From: Actinoplanes xinjiangensis
GTDB taxonomy: Bacteria > Actinomycetota > Actinomycetes > Mycobacteriales > Micromonosporaceae
DNA: 64,000 bases
Assembly: GCF_003148685.1 (NCBI RefSeq)
Contig: NZ_QGGR01000015.1
Coordinates: forward strand, 62,001-126,000
Direction of reading: 5' to 3'
A program made the position numbers and the translations under genes. A model generated the notes under the pieces. It ran no database searches. It saw only the letters and a list, made by a program, of their open reading frames with translations, and was not told where the DNA came from. Below are positions 44,394 through 53,083 of the stretch, piece after piece (position 1 is the stretch's first letter; every line of letters starts with the position of its first letter).

Positions 44394-45910
44394 TGTACCG
44401 CGACTACGTAGAACCCGCCTGGTCCGCCCCGCAGCTGCTGCTCATCGCACTGCTCCTGGTGCCGGCGCTGGGGGCGATCGTGGTCGCCCTGGCCCCGGCC
44501 GCCCGGTCCCGGCTCGTCGCCGGCGCCTTCGCCACGGTCACGTTCGTGCTGTCGGTGCTGCCGATCCTGATGCGACCGAACGATTTCGGCTGGTTCGCCT
44601 ACGGGCCGGCGGACCGGCCGCCGCTGGTGCCCTGGATCGACCTGGACCTGCCGTGGGTGCCAGCCCTCGGACTGGAGTTCCACCTCGGCGTCGACGGGGT
44701 GTCCTACCCGTTGATCGTGCTCACCGGGCTGCTCACGGCGCTGTGCTGTGCGTACACCAAAAAGAAGGGCCTGGCCGCGCTCCTGCTGGTCCTCGAGGTG
44801 GGTGTGCTCGGCACCTTCCTGGCCCTGGACCTGATCCTGTTCTTCCTGTTCTTCGAGGTCGTGCTCCTGCCGATGTACGCCGTGATCGCCGGCTGGGGTG
44901 GCCCGAACCGCCGTGCCGCGGCCCGCAAGTTCGTCCTCTACACGCTGGCCGGCTCGGTCCTGCTGCTGCTCGGTGTCCTGCTCGTCGTCACGAAGGCGGG
45001 CACCGGCGACCTGATCCTGCTCACCGGCTCCCCACACCTCGACCGCACCACCCAGTACGCGGCGTTCGCCCTGCTGGCCGTCGCGTTCGCGGTGAAGGCC
45101 CCGCTCTGGCCACTGCACACCTGGCTGCCCGACGCGCACACCGAGGCCCCGACCGTCGGCTCGGTGATCCTGGCCGGGGTGCTGCTGAAGATGGGCACCT
45201 ACGGACTGATCCGGGTCGGCCTGGGCGTCGCCCCCGACGGTGCCGCCTGGGCCTCCCCGGTCCTCGGCATCCTGGCCGTCATCGCGATCATCGTGGGTGC
45301 CCTGATCTGTCTGCGCCAGACCGAGCTGAAACGCCTGATCGCCTACTCCAGCGTCGGCCACATGGGTTTCGTGCTGCTCGGCATCGCCACCCTGTCGGTC
45401 GCCGGCATCCAGGCCGCCCTCCTCGGCAACATCGCCCACGGCCTGATCACCGGCCTGCTGTTCTTCCTCGCCGGGACGATCAAGGATCGGGCCGGCACCG
45501 GATCCCTCAACCAGCTGAGCGGCCTCCGCGAGACCGCTCCGCGCCTGGCCGCGCTACTCGGCTTCGCCGCCATCGCGTCGCTGGGACTGCCCGGCCTGGC
45601 CGGTTTCTGGGGCGAGGCGTTCGCGGTGATCGCCGCGGTCGACCGGGGCGGCCCCTTCTGGCTGACCCTCGCCGCGGTCGCCGCGATCGGTGGCGCCCTG
45701 ACCGCCGCCTACTTCCTGCGCCTGCTGCGCCGGGTGACCCACGGTCCGGCCACCCCGGAGGTACGGTCCCTGAGCCCCGCCATCACCGGAACCGAATGGC
45801 TCGCCTGGTCGCCGCTGATCCTGCTGACCCTGGCCATCGGCGTCGCCCCCGCCCTGGTCCTGTCCGACACGGCCCAGCCGCTGACCACCCTCCTGGGAAT
45901 CCGGCCGTGA
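44393..45910 (+). CDS. nuoM: NADH-quinone oxidoreductase subunit M
   Basis: 505 aa; the ATG overlaps the nuoL stop after GGGGAG. FFEVVLLPMYAVIAGWGG (key Glu), VKAPLWPLHTWLPDAHTEAPT and LKRLIAYSSVGHMGF are the NuoM antiporter motifs, all present. Confidence 0.95.
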   Translation: MYRDYVEPAWSAPQLLLIALLLVPALGAIVVALAPAARSRLVAGAFATVTFVLSVLPILMRPNDFGWFAYGPADRPPLVPWIDLDLPWVPALGLEFHLGVDGVSYPLIVLTGLLTALCCAYTKKKGLAALLLVLEVGVLGTFLALDLILFFLFFEVVLLPMYAVIAGWGGPNRRAAARKFVLYTLAGSVLLLLGVLLVVTKAGTGDLILLTGSPHLDRTTQYAAFALLAVAFAVKAPLWPLHTWLPDAHTEAPTVGSVILAGVLLKMGTYGLIRVGLGVAPDGAAWASPVLGILAVIAIIVGALICLRQTELKRLIAYSSVGHMGFVLLGIATLSVAGIQAALLGNIAHGLITGLLFFLAGTIKDRAGTGSLNQLSGLRETAPRLAALLGFAAIASLGLPGLAGFWGEAFAVIAAVDRGGPFWLTLAAVAAIGGALTAAYFLRLLRRVTHGPATPEVRSLSPAITGTEWLAWSPLILLTLAIGVAPALVLSDTAQPLTTLLGIRP

Positions 45911-45947
45911 CCGGAACCCCCGACGTCGACCTGCCCGGAGTGCGCCG

Positions 45948-47435
45948 ATGAGAAGTCAGGCCGTCGACCACATCGCGTTGCTGCCGCTCTACGTCGCCGC
46001 CGGCACCGCCGTCCTCGCCCTGCTGGCCGACCTGTTCACCGGGAAACGGCCGGCGATCATCGGTACGACCGTCGTCGGCGCGATCGTCACCGCGGCCTGC
46101 GCGCTCGCCGTCGGCCCGTGGGACCCGACCTTCTGCGCCACCGGCGGCTGCTCCTGGGTGCCGACCTGGCCGGCCGCGGTGACCGCGGCCCTGTTCGGCG
46201 CCCTGACCGCCGCCGTCCTCGCCTTCTCGGTGCCCGCACTGCGGATCGGTGCCGCCCCCGCCGGTGAGTACTGTTTCCTGCTCGCGTGCTCGATGACCGG
46301 CGGCGTGACCGTCGCCTACGCCGGTGACCTGCTCACCCTGATCGTCGGCCTGGAGACCCTCACCCTCCCGCTGTACGTCCTGGTCGGCCTCCGCCGCTAC
46401 GCCCCGATCGAGCGCCCGAGCACCCGCCCGGCCGAAGCCTCGGTCATGTTCTTCCTGATCAGCGTCATCTCGACGGCCATCGCCCTGCTCGGGATCGCCC
46501 TGAACTATGCCGCCACCGGAACCGTCCACCTGGCCCTGCTCGGCCCCGCCACCACCCCGTTCGCCGCGCTCGCCGGAGTCGGCGCGGCCCTGCTGGTGAT
46601 CGGCCTCGCGTTCAAGGTCGCCGCGGTGCCGCTGCACGCCTGGGCTCCCGGCACCTACGACGGCGCCCCGATACCGGTCGCCGCCTATCTCTCCACCGCC
46701 TCCAAGCTCGGTGGCGTCCTGGCCCTGGCCGCCGTCGTGGCCCACCTGGACACGGGAGCGGTGATGTCGGCCCTGGCCGTCCTCACGATGACCGTCGGCA
46801 ACCTGGTCGCCCTACGACAGACCCGGATGGTCCGGCTGCTCGCCTGGTCCTCGGTGGCGCAGGCCGGCTACATCCTGGCGGCTCTGGCGATGGGCGCACC
46901 CGGCGTGCCGGCGGCCCTCGCCTACGCGGTCTTCTTCGTCGTCCTGGAGTCGATCGCGTTCGGCGTGGTCGTGGCCCTGCGCCCGCCCGTGACGCTCATC
47001 CCCACCGCGGAACAGGCCGAAGCCGACGGCGGAACCCTGGCGGACTTCCGCGGCGCGGCCCGTCGCCACCCCTGGCTGGGTGCCGTGTTCGTGCTGGCGA
47101 TGGCCGGGCTGGCGGGCCTCCCACCGGGGCTGGCCGGCCTGTTCGCGAAGGTCTCGGTGGTCGAATCCCTGGTGGCCGAGGGCTGGATCTGGCTGGCCGC
47201 GGTGGTGGTGGTCAACGCGGTGATCGCGCTGGCCTACTACGTCCGGGTGTCCGCCCTGCTCTACACCGTTCCGGAACACCCCGGCATCCACGTGGCCGAC
47301 CCCGGCCTGATCTACGACGCCACCCACCCCCGCCACCGGGTGGCCACCCCGGTCGCCGCCGCCCTGACGGTGGCGACCGTGACGGCCGTGGTGCTCGGCT
47401 TCGCCCCCCAGCTGCTCCTGAACGCTCTCACGTAG
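45948..47435 (+). CDS. nuoN: NADH-quinone oxidoreductase subunit N
   Basis: 495 aa from ATG 45948, 38 bases after nuoM. IVGLETLTLPLYVLVG (Glu), FKVAAVPLHAWAPGTYDGAP and VRLLAWSSVAQAGYI (the usual K is R) are the NuoN marks. It closes the nuoCHIJKLMN block; the following 420 bases hold no gene but contain the palindromic repeats. Confidence 0.95.
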   Translation: MRSQAVDHIALLPLYVAAGTAVLALLADLFTGKRPAIIGTTVVGAIVTAACALAVGPWDPTFCATGGCSWVPTWPAAVTAALFGALTAAVLAFSVPALRIGAAPAGEYCFLLACSMTGGVTVAYAGDLLTLIVGLETLTLPLYVLVGLRRYAPIERPSTRPAEASVMFFLISVISTAIALLGIALNYAATGTVHLALLGPATTPFAALAGVGAALLVIGLAFKVAAVPLHAWAPGTYDGAPIPVAAYLSTASKLGGVLALAAVVAHLDTGAVMSALAVLTMTVGNLVALRQTRMVRLLAWSSVAQAGYILAALAMGAPGVPAALAYAVFFVVLESIAFGVVVALRPPVTLIPTAEQAEADGGTLADFRGAARRHPWLGAVFVLAMAGLAGLPPGLAGLFAKVSVVESLVAEGWIWLAAVVVVNAVIALAYYVRVSALLYTVPEHPGIHVADPGLIYDATHPRHRVATPVAAALTVATVTAVVLGFAPQLLLNALT

Positions 47436-47640
47436 CCCGCACACCCCGCGGCCGGCCCGCACGTGACCCACCGACCCGCGGCTGGCTCGCCCACCGGCCC
47501 CGGCTGGCTCGCCCACAGATCTCGGCTGGTTCCCACCGCTGTCTCAGCGCTGCTGAGACAGCGGTGACGACCAGCCGAGGAAACCCCCGTGCTCCTCAGG
47601 GCCGCTGAGGCAGCGGTGACGACCAGCCGGTGACCAACGG
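47436..47640. repeat. Large palindromic repeat element after nuoN
   Basis: A 59-base element at 47521-47579 has an outer stem CTCGGCTGGT/ACCAGCCGAG (10 bp), a 3x3 internal loop (TCC/ACG), an inner stem CACCGCTGTCTCAGC/GCTGAGACAGCGGTG (15 bp) and a GCT loop, all pairs perfect. GGCTGGCTCGCCCAC half-copies precede it (47480, 47502) and a right half (GCTGAGGCAGCGGTGACGAC) follows at 47604. The rest up to 47857 shows no gene. Confidence 0.9.
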
Positions 47641-47857
47641 CTTCAGCCCGGCGGCCGCGCCACGGTCCGGCACCGCGCCTGCCTCGCGGGGGAGCCACGT
47701 GACCGGTGGGTGCGGTTGCCGGTGGCGTACGGCGTACCACCGCTGTCGCTCTTGATGGGGTGTTCAGCGAAGTCACAGCGCGCACACGGATGAACACGAA
47801 GGCAACCGATGTTCCGTGGAATGCGGGTCACGAGCCCGCAAGCCGAAGGAGTGAAAG

Positions 47858-48724
47858 TTGTCCAGCCATCACAACGGCCTCAAGACGGCCGCTCTGCTGG
47901 GTCTGCTCACCGGCCTCATCCTGGCCGTGGGTTACTGGCTCGGCGGCAGTACCGGTCTGGTGCTCGCCGTGTTCGTCTCGCTGGTGGTGAATGCCGTCAG
48001 CTACTTCTATTCCGACAGGATCGCGCTCCGGGCGATGCGCGCCCGCCCGGTGACCGAGGCGGAGCTGCCGGGACTGTATGCGATCGTGCGGGAGCTGGCT
48101 CAGGCAGCCGGCCAGCCGATGCCGAGGCTCTACGTCTCGCCGGCGATGCAGCCGAACGCCTTCGCGACCGGCCGCGATCCGCAGCACGCCGCGGTGGCGG
48201 TGACCACCGGCATCCTGAATCTGCTGGAGCCGCGTGAGATGCGGGCGGTGATCGGCCACGAGCTGTCGCACGTCTACAACCGCGACATCCTCATCTCGAG
48301 TGTCGCGGCGGGCCTGGCCGGCATCGTCACGATGCTCGCGAACCTGGCGTTCTTCCTGCCGTTCGGCGGCGACGACGAGGACGGCCCGAACCCGGCGGGC
48401 CTGCTGCTGATGATGATCCTCGGCCCGCTGGCCGCGTCGATCATCCAGCTGGCGATCTCCCGCAACCGGGAGTTCCAGGCGGACGCCTCCGGTGCCACGC
48501 TGACCGGCGACCCGCTCGCCCTGGCGAGCGCCCTGGAGAAGATCCATCACGGTACGGCCCGCACGCCCCTGCCCACCGACGGACGCCTGGCGAGTTCCGC
48601 CCACCTGATGATCGCGAACCCGTTCGCGGGCGGCGGTCTGGCCGCGCTGTTCTCCACGCACCCGCCGATGGCGGAACGGGTCCGCCGTCTGCACGAACAG
48701 GCCGCCCTCACCAGGCATCGGTGA
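47858..48724 (+). CDS. htpX: Zinc metalloprotease HtpX-like
   Basis: 288 aa from TTG 47858, chosen because AAGGAG ends six bases upstream. M48 family: two N-terminal membrane helices, VIGHELSHVYNRD with the zinc His pair and Glu (~132), and SRNREFQADASGA with the third ligand Glu. It degrades damaged membrane proteins in the family. Start by TTG suggests modest expression. Confidence 0.9.
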   Translation: MSSHHNGLKTAALLGLLTGLILAVGYWLGGSTGLVLAVFVSLVVNAVSYFYSDRIALRAMRARPVTEAELPGLYAIVRELAQAAGQPMPRLYVSPAMQPNAFATGRDPQHAAVAVTTGILNLLEPREMRAVIGHELSHVYNRDILISSVAAGLAGIVTMLANLAFFLPFGGDDEDGPNPAGLLLMMILGPLAASIIQLAISRNREFQADASGATLTGDPLALASALEKIHHGTARTPLPTDGRLASSAHLMIANPFAGGGLAALFSTHPPMAERVRRLHEQAALTRHR

Positions 48725-48830
48725 CGCTGCTCATAGCCCTGCCGCCGATAATCCCGATGAGCCACCCGGCTGCCGACGTTAGCCTCGAAGAGCATTTCGC
48801 TCGTTACCGACCCGGCAGCCGGAGGCCCCT

Positions 48831-50087
48831 GTGACCGCGTTACGTCAGTACCTTGGCGTGTGGCAACTGCCGGGGGCGAAGGTCCTGCTGGTCGTCGGGA
48901 TCCTGGCCCGTCTGGGCATCGGCATGACCCCGTTGGCGCTGCTCCTGCTGGTGGAGCAGGCGACCGGCCGCTATGCGGCGGCCGGTCTGGCCGGTGGCGT
49001 CTACGCACTGGCCGGGGCGGCGCTGAGCCCGATCGCGGGCCGGCTCGCCGACCGCATCAGCGCGGGCCCGATCCTGCTGGCGACGGCGGTGCTGCATCCG
49101 CTGGCGCTGGCCGGTCTGCTGCTGGCGAGCCGGGGCGGTGCCGGCAATCTGGAATGGATCTTCGTGGCCTCGGCGGCGGCCGGCGCCACCTATCCGCCGT
49201 CGACCGCGGCGATCCGTCGCGCGTGGACCGCCATGACCGCACCGGGCACCGGCCGGCACGAGCTGCGCTCGGCCGCGATCGCCGCCGAGACGTCCCTGTT
49301 CGAGCTGGTGTTCGTGCTCGGCCCGATGCTCGTCGCCGCGTTCCTGGTGGCCACCACCGAGCCGGCGGCCGCGTTGATCTGTGCGGGCGCGGTGACGCTC
49401 GCCGGTACGGCATGGGTGTCCCGGCTCCCGGTGATGCGCCACCGCGGCGGGTACGACCCGGGGACGGCGGCGAAGGGACTGGGCCCCCTGCGATCCGGTG
49501 GATTCCCGGCACTGCTGCTGTGTGTCGGCGCCCTCGGCACCGCGTTCGGCGCGGCCGGCGTGATCGTCCCGGCCTACGCGGCTCAGCACGGCGGCGGCGA
49601 GGCCCTCGGCGGTGTGCTGCTCGGCGTCTGGGGGATCGGCAGCGCGATCGGCGGCATCTGGTTCGGCACCCGCCGCCCGGCGATGGCGCTGTACCGGCAG
49701 TTCGCCTGGCTGCTGGCGGCGGTGTCGCTGAGTTTCCTGGTGCTGGCGTTCATGCCGGGCCCGCTGTGGCTGGGTGCCGCCCTGGTGCTCGGCGGCGCGA
49801 CCATCGCACCCGCCCTGACCGTGGAGAACAGTCTGGTCGGCCGGATCGCGCCGGCCGGCATGCTGAACGAGGCGTACACCTGGATGGTCACCGTCTCGGT
49901 GGCCGGCAGTGCGGCGGGTGGCGCCCTGGCCGGTGTGATCGTCGACCAGCCGGGCGGCCTGCCCTGGTCGTTCGTGTTCGCGTCGACGGTGTTGCTGCTG
50001 GCCGCGGCGGTCGCCGCCGTCCCCGGAGGCTCGATGGCCCGCGCCGATCGGCATGCCACCGAGAGGCTCGCCGCGGACCTCGTGTGA
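48831..50087 (+). CDS. MFS transporter
   Basis: 418 aa from GTG 48831 (GGAGG five bases upstream), twelve helices. AGRLADRISAGP is the MFS loop 2-3 motif. An actinobacterial type usually described as a drug or metabolite exporter; substrate unknown. Upstream, CGGCTGCCG (48767) and CGGCAGCCG (48813) can pair around 37 bases. Confidence 0.82.
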   Translation: MTALRQYLGVWQLPGAKVLLVVGILARLGIGMTPLALLLLVEQATGRYAAAGLAGGVYALAGAALSPIAGRLADRISAGPILLATAVLHPLALAGLLLASRGGAGNLEWIFVASAAAGATYPPSTAAIRRAWTAMTAPGTGRHELRSAAIAAETSLFELVFVLGPMLVAAFLVATTEPAAALICAGAVTLAGTAWVSRLPVMRHRGGYDPGTAAKGLGPLRSGGFPALLLCVGALGTAFGAAGVIVPAYAAQHGGGEALGGVLLGVWGIGSAIGGIWFGTRRPAMALYRQFAWLLAAVSLSFLVLAFMPGPLWLGAALVLGGATIAPALTVENSLVGRIAPAGMLNEAYTWMVTVSVAGSAAGGALAGVIVDQPGGLPWSFVFASTVLLLAAAVAAVPGGSMARADRHATERLAADLV

Positions 50088-50135
50088 GGGGTCGCCGGGA
50101 TAGCCTGACGGTAAGCGGGTGACGAGGGGGCTGCG

Positions 50136-50549
50136 GTGTCCAAAGAGGTCGAAAGCATGCGCGCGGCGGACGCGGACCGCCAGCAGATCGCCGACCGGCT
50201 GAAGTTCGCGCTCGACGAGGGCCGTCTGTCGTTGCATGAGTATGACGAGCGCATCGGTTTGGCGTACGCCGCACGCACTCACGCCGAGCTGCGCGTCCTC
50301 GTGAAGGACCTGCCCCGTCCCGGGCGGGGCGCCGCCGACGGGATCCGCCGCCTGCCGACCGCCCTGATCGTGCTCTGGACGATCTTCGGTGCCCTCGCCG
50401 CGGTGAACGTCGTCGTTTACGCCCTGGTCGCCGCGTCGGTCGCGGAGTTCGTCTATCCGTGGCCGATCTGGCTGCTGGTGCCGGGGGTCGCGCTCGGCGC
50501 GGTGACCGTGGGCGTGCAGACGATCCGCACCCAGAACCGGAAAGATTGA
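50136..50549 (+). CDS. DUF1707 two-TM protein
   Basis: 137 aa from GTG 50136. MRAADADRQQIADRLKFALDEGRLSLHEYDERI is the DUF1707 (SHOCT-like) N-terminus; two membrane helices at ~75-95 and ~108-125 follow. DUF1707 proteins are small envelope proteins of unknown role. It lies seven bases before the monooxygenase gene, likely in one transcript. Confidence 0.85.
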   Translation: MSKEVESMRAADADRQQIADRLKFALDEGRLSLHEYDERIGLAYAARTHAELRVLVKDLPRPGRGAADGIRRLPTALIVLWTIFGALAAVNVVVYALVAASVAEFVYPWPIWLLVPGVALGAVTVGVQTIRTQNRKD

Positions 50550-50556
50550 GCCCCGC

Positions 50557-51567
50557 ATGACCGCACCGAAACGCGTTCCGCTGTCCGTGCTCGACCTGGC
50601 CACCGTCCGCGAGGGCCACACCAGCGCCGATGCGCTGCGCGGCACCATCGAGATCGCCGCGGCCGCCGACCAGCTGGGCTTCTCCCGGTTCTGGGTGGCC
50701 GAGCACCACAACATGCCGGCGGTCGCGTCGACGTCGCCGCCGGTGCTGATCGGCGCGGTCGCGGCGCACACCCGCGACATCCGGGTCGGCTCCGGCGGCG
50801 TGATGCTGCCGAACCACATGCCGTTCGTGGTGGCCGAGCAGTTCGCCCTGCTGGAGGCGCTCTATCCGGGCCGCGTCGATCTCGGCATCGGCCGTGCACC
50901 GGGCACCGACCAGGCCACCGCGTCCGCACTGCGGGGCGTCTCGCCCTATCTGACGGTCGAGCAGTTCCCGGAGCATCTGAAGACGCTGCTCGGCCTGCTC
51001 GGCGACGACCGGGTGCCGGCCGACCGGCTGTCCGCCACTCCGGCCGCCGAGTCGTACCCCGAGGTGTGGATCCTCGGCTCGTCCACCTACGGCGCGCAGC
51101 TCGCGGCCGCGCTGGGGCTGCCGTTCTGTTTCGCGTACCACTTCGCGATGAGCTCCGATGTGGACGGCGCCCTGCGGCTGTACCGGGACGGGTACCAGCC
51201 GTCGCCGCGGTTCCCGCGCCCTTGGGTGATGGTCAGCGCGTCGGTCCTGGCCGCGGAGACGACCGAGGAGGCACAGTTCCTCGCGGGCCCGAGCCGGGTG
51301 ATGGCGCTCAGTCTGCGTACCGGCCGGCTGGGCCCGATGGTGTCACCGGAGACGGCCGCCCAGCGGCAGCTGTCCGATCTGGACCGTGCGGTGCTGGAGT
51401 CACTGCCCGGCACCCAGTTCGCGGGCACCGCCGACGAGGTCGTCGCCGCCCTGGAGGATCTGGCCGACCGCACCGGCGCCGACGAACTCATGCTGGCCGG
51501 CGCCGTCTACGACCCGGCGACCCGCATCGACAGCCTGGCCCGCATCGCGAAAGCCTGGGCCCGATGA
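50557..51567 (+). CDS. LLM class flavin-dependent oxidoreductase
   Basis: 336 aa. The bacterial-luciferase-like TIM barrel begins PLSVLDLA; FSRFWVAEHHNMP and VGSGGVMLPNHMPFVVAEQFALLEALYPGRVDLGIGR are family blocks of the MsnO8/LuxA-like group. It would use FMN and probably reduced flavin from a partner. The stop overlaps the next reading frame. Confidence 0.9.
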   Translation: MTAPKRVPLSVLDLATVREGHTSADALRGTIEIAAAADQLGFSRFWVAEHHNMPAVASTSPPVLIGAVAAHTRDIRVGSGGVMLPNHMPFVVAEQFALLEALYPGRVDLGIGRAPGTDQATASALRGVSPYLTVEQFPEHLKTLLGLLGDDRVPADRLSATPAAESYPEVWILGSSTYGAQLAAALGLPFCFAYHFAMSSDVDGALRLYRDGYQPSPRFPRPWVMVSASVLAAETTEEAQFLAGPSRVMALSLRTGRLGPMVSPETAAQRQLSDLDRAVLESLPGTQFAGTADEVVAALEDLADRTGADELMLAGAVYDPATRIDSLARIAKAWAR

Positions 51568-51800
51568 CCTGGCACCTCCCCTCCGGCGTCTCGGCCTCCG
51601 CCGACAACGCCGGCCCTTCCCCACGGTCGTCGCCCGTCCGGCACACCTGGCCGCCGGCGGCGACCCGAAATGCGCTGGACGCCGGCGCGACGGGCGTGGT
51701 CCTCTTCACCGACCTGGCAAACCCGAGCAGTAACGCCCTGTACCCCCGGCCGGGCTACCGGCCGATCGAAGACCGAGCGGTGGTGGAGTTCCCCCGATGA
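51564..51800 (+). pseudogene. Truncated GNAT acetyltransferase
   Basis: 78 codons starting in ATGA with the previous stop. Only the GNAT end is present: TRNALDAGATGVVLFTDLANPSSNALYPRPGYRP, typical of the last helix and strands. The acetyl-CoA loop and N-terminal half are missing and replaced by ~35 residues of unlike sequence, so it is likely a decayed fragment that still couples translation of the next gene. Confidence 0.6.
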
Positions 51801-52477
51801 CCCTTTCTCCTTCTCCTGGCGTCGGCCGCCTGATCTCGCTGAACGTGGGCCGCTCCGAGCCGAACCCCGCGAAGGACACCGGCGGCACCGGCATCGGCAA
51901 ACGCCCGGTCGACCACCCGGTGACCGTCCGCCGCCCCGGTCCGAAGAGGACCGGCCTGCACAGCGGCGTGGTCGGCGACTTCATCGGCGACATCCAACAC
52001 CACGGCGGCGACGACCAGGCGTTGTACGCGTACGCCGTCGAGGACTACGCCTGGTGGTCCGCCGAACTGTCCCGTGACCTGGCACCGGGCCTGTTCGGCG
52101 AGAACCTGACCACCGAGGGCCTGGACCTCTACAACGCGGTGATCGGCGACCGCTGGCAGGTCGGCGACCAGGTGGTCCTGGAGACCACGTTCGGCCGCAT
52201 CCCGTGCTCCACCTTCCAGCACCGGATGGGCGAGCCCCGCTGGACCAAACGCTTCGCCGCCTCCAACCGCACCGGCGCCTACCTGCGCATCCTCCAGGAG
52301 GGCGAGGTCACGCCCGGCGCCCGCATCGAGGTCATCGAGCGCCCCGCTCACGGTCTGACGATCGCCGAGGCGTTCGACATCTACATGCACAACACACAGC
52401 ACCTGTCCCGCCTCCTGGTGGCCGACGCCCTCCCGCCCGAGATGCGGGCCGACATCGAGAAGCGCGTGGCCGGCTGA
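51797..52477 (+). CDS. MOSC domain protein (YiiM type)
   Basis: 226 aa; the ATG overlaps the previous stop. VGRLISLNVG, then HGGDDQALYAYAVEDYAWWS, LFGENLTTEGLD and FGRIPCSTFQHRMGE (conserved Cys) match MOSC sulfur-carrier domains of the YiiM family, with a three-helix end (LTIAEAFDIYMHN). Such proteins confer N-hydroxylated base resistance in some bacteria; here that is inference only. Confidence 0.85.
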   Translation: MTLSPSPGVGRLISLNVGRSEPNPAKDTGGTGIGKRPVDHPVTVRRPGPKRTGLHSGVVGDFIGDIQHHGGDDQALYAYAVEDYAWWSAELSRDLAPGLFGENLTTEGLDLYNAVIGDRWQVGDQVVLETTFGRIPCSTFQHRMGEPRWTKRFAASNRTGAYLRILQEGEVTPGARIEVIERPAHGLTIAEAFDIYMHNTQHLSRLLVADALPPEMRADIEKRVAG

Positions 52478-52604
52478 GACCAGCGCACGATTCCCACGAC
52501 GGCTCCCGGCAGGATCACCCGGTCGGTGGTCCTGCCGCCCCGAGCCCGATGACCTCCGGATCCGCCCAGCACACCCCGAGACCCCGACGTGGCCCACATC
52601 GACG

Positions 52605-52964
52605 ACCTACGCCCTGGCCGGCAGCCCGTACAACTTCGTCCGGAGCGCCGTCGCCGACTCACCCCGAGCCGACGCGCGCACCCTGGCCGCCATCCCGCTG
52701 GACGACCTGACCAGCTGGACCCGCAACCACATCCTGGCCGCCACCGCCCGCCACCCGAACGCCGACCGTCCCACCCTGCTCCAGACTCTGCACCGGACCG
52801 CGGCCCTGCTGGACCGGCCGGGCGAGCGCCCGTACGCCGCCGCCCTGGCCCTGGCCTCCCGCCCCGAGCTGACGATTCCCGAGATCCTGTCGCTGACGAC
52901 CCGCCGTAACGCCTCCCGGAGGATGATCCGCGGCGTACACCGCGGCCTGTCCACCCGCGGGTGA
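52605..52964 (+). pseudogene. Startless fragment, probable variant leucine-rich repeat protein
   Basis: An open frame with plausible coding content (YALAGSPYNFVRSAVADSP, RTLAAIPLDDLTSWTRNHIL, ATARHPN) ends at 52962-52964 but has no ATG, GTG or TTG in frame from 52500 on. The alternation of AxxP with small helices resembles variant leucine-rich repeats. It looks like a 5'-truncated gene. Confidence 0.45.
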
Positions 52965-53083
52965 TCCCGTCCTCAGGATCGCCGAAGCCACCACGCAGAC
53001 AGTCGTCTCGCCGGCGACGGCGTAGATGCGTAGTCTGCGTCGGTGACTGAGGCTCGCCGACACGTATACGCCGCGCCCGCCCG

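Noticed and set aside
52589..52909. GTG-started frame overlapping the leucine-rich-repeat-like fragment
   Set aside because: Arg/Pro-rich, typical of a shifted frame; the other frame has normal protein composition.
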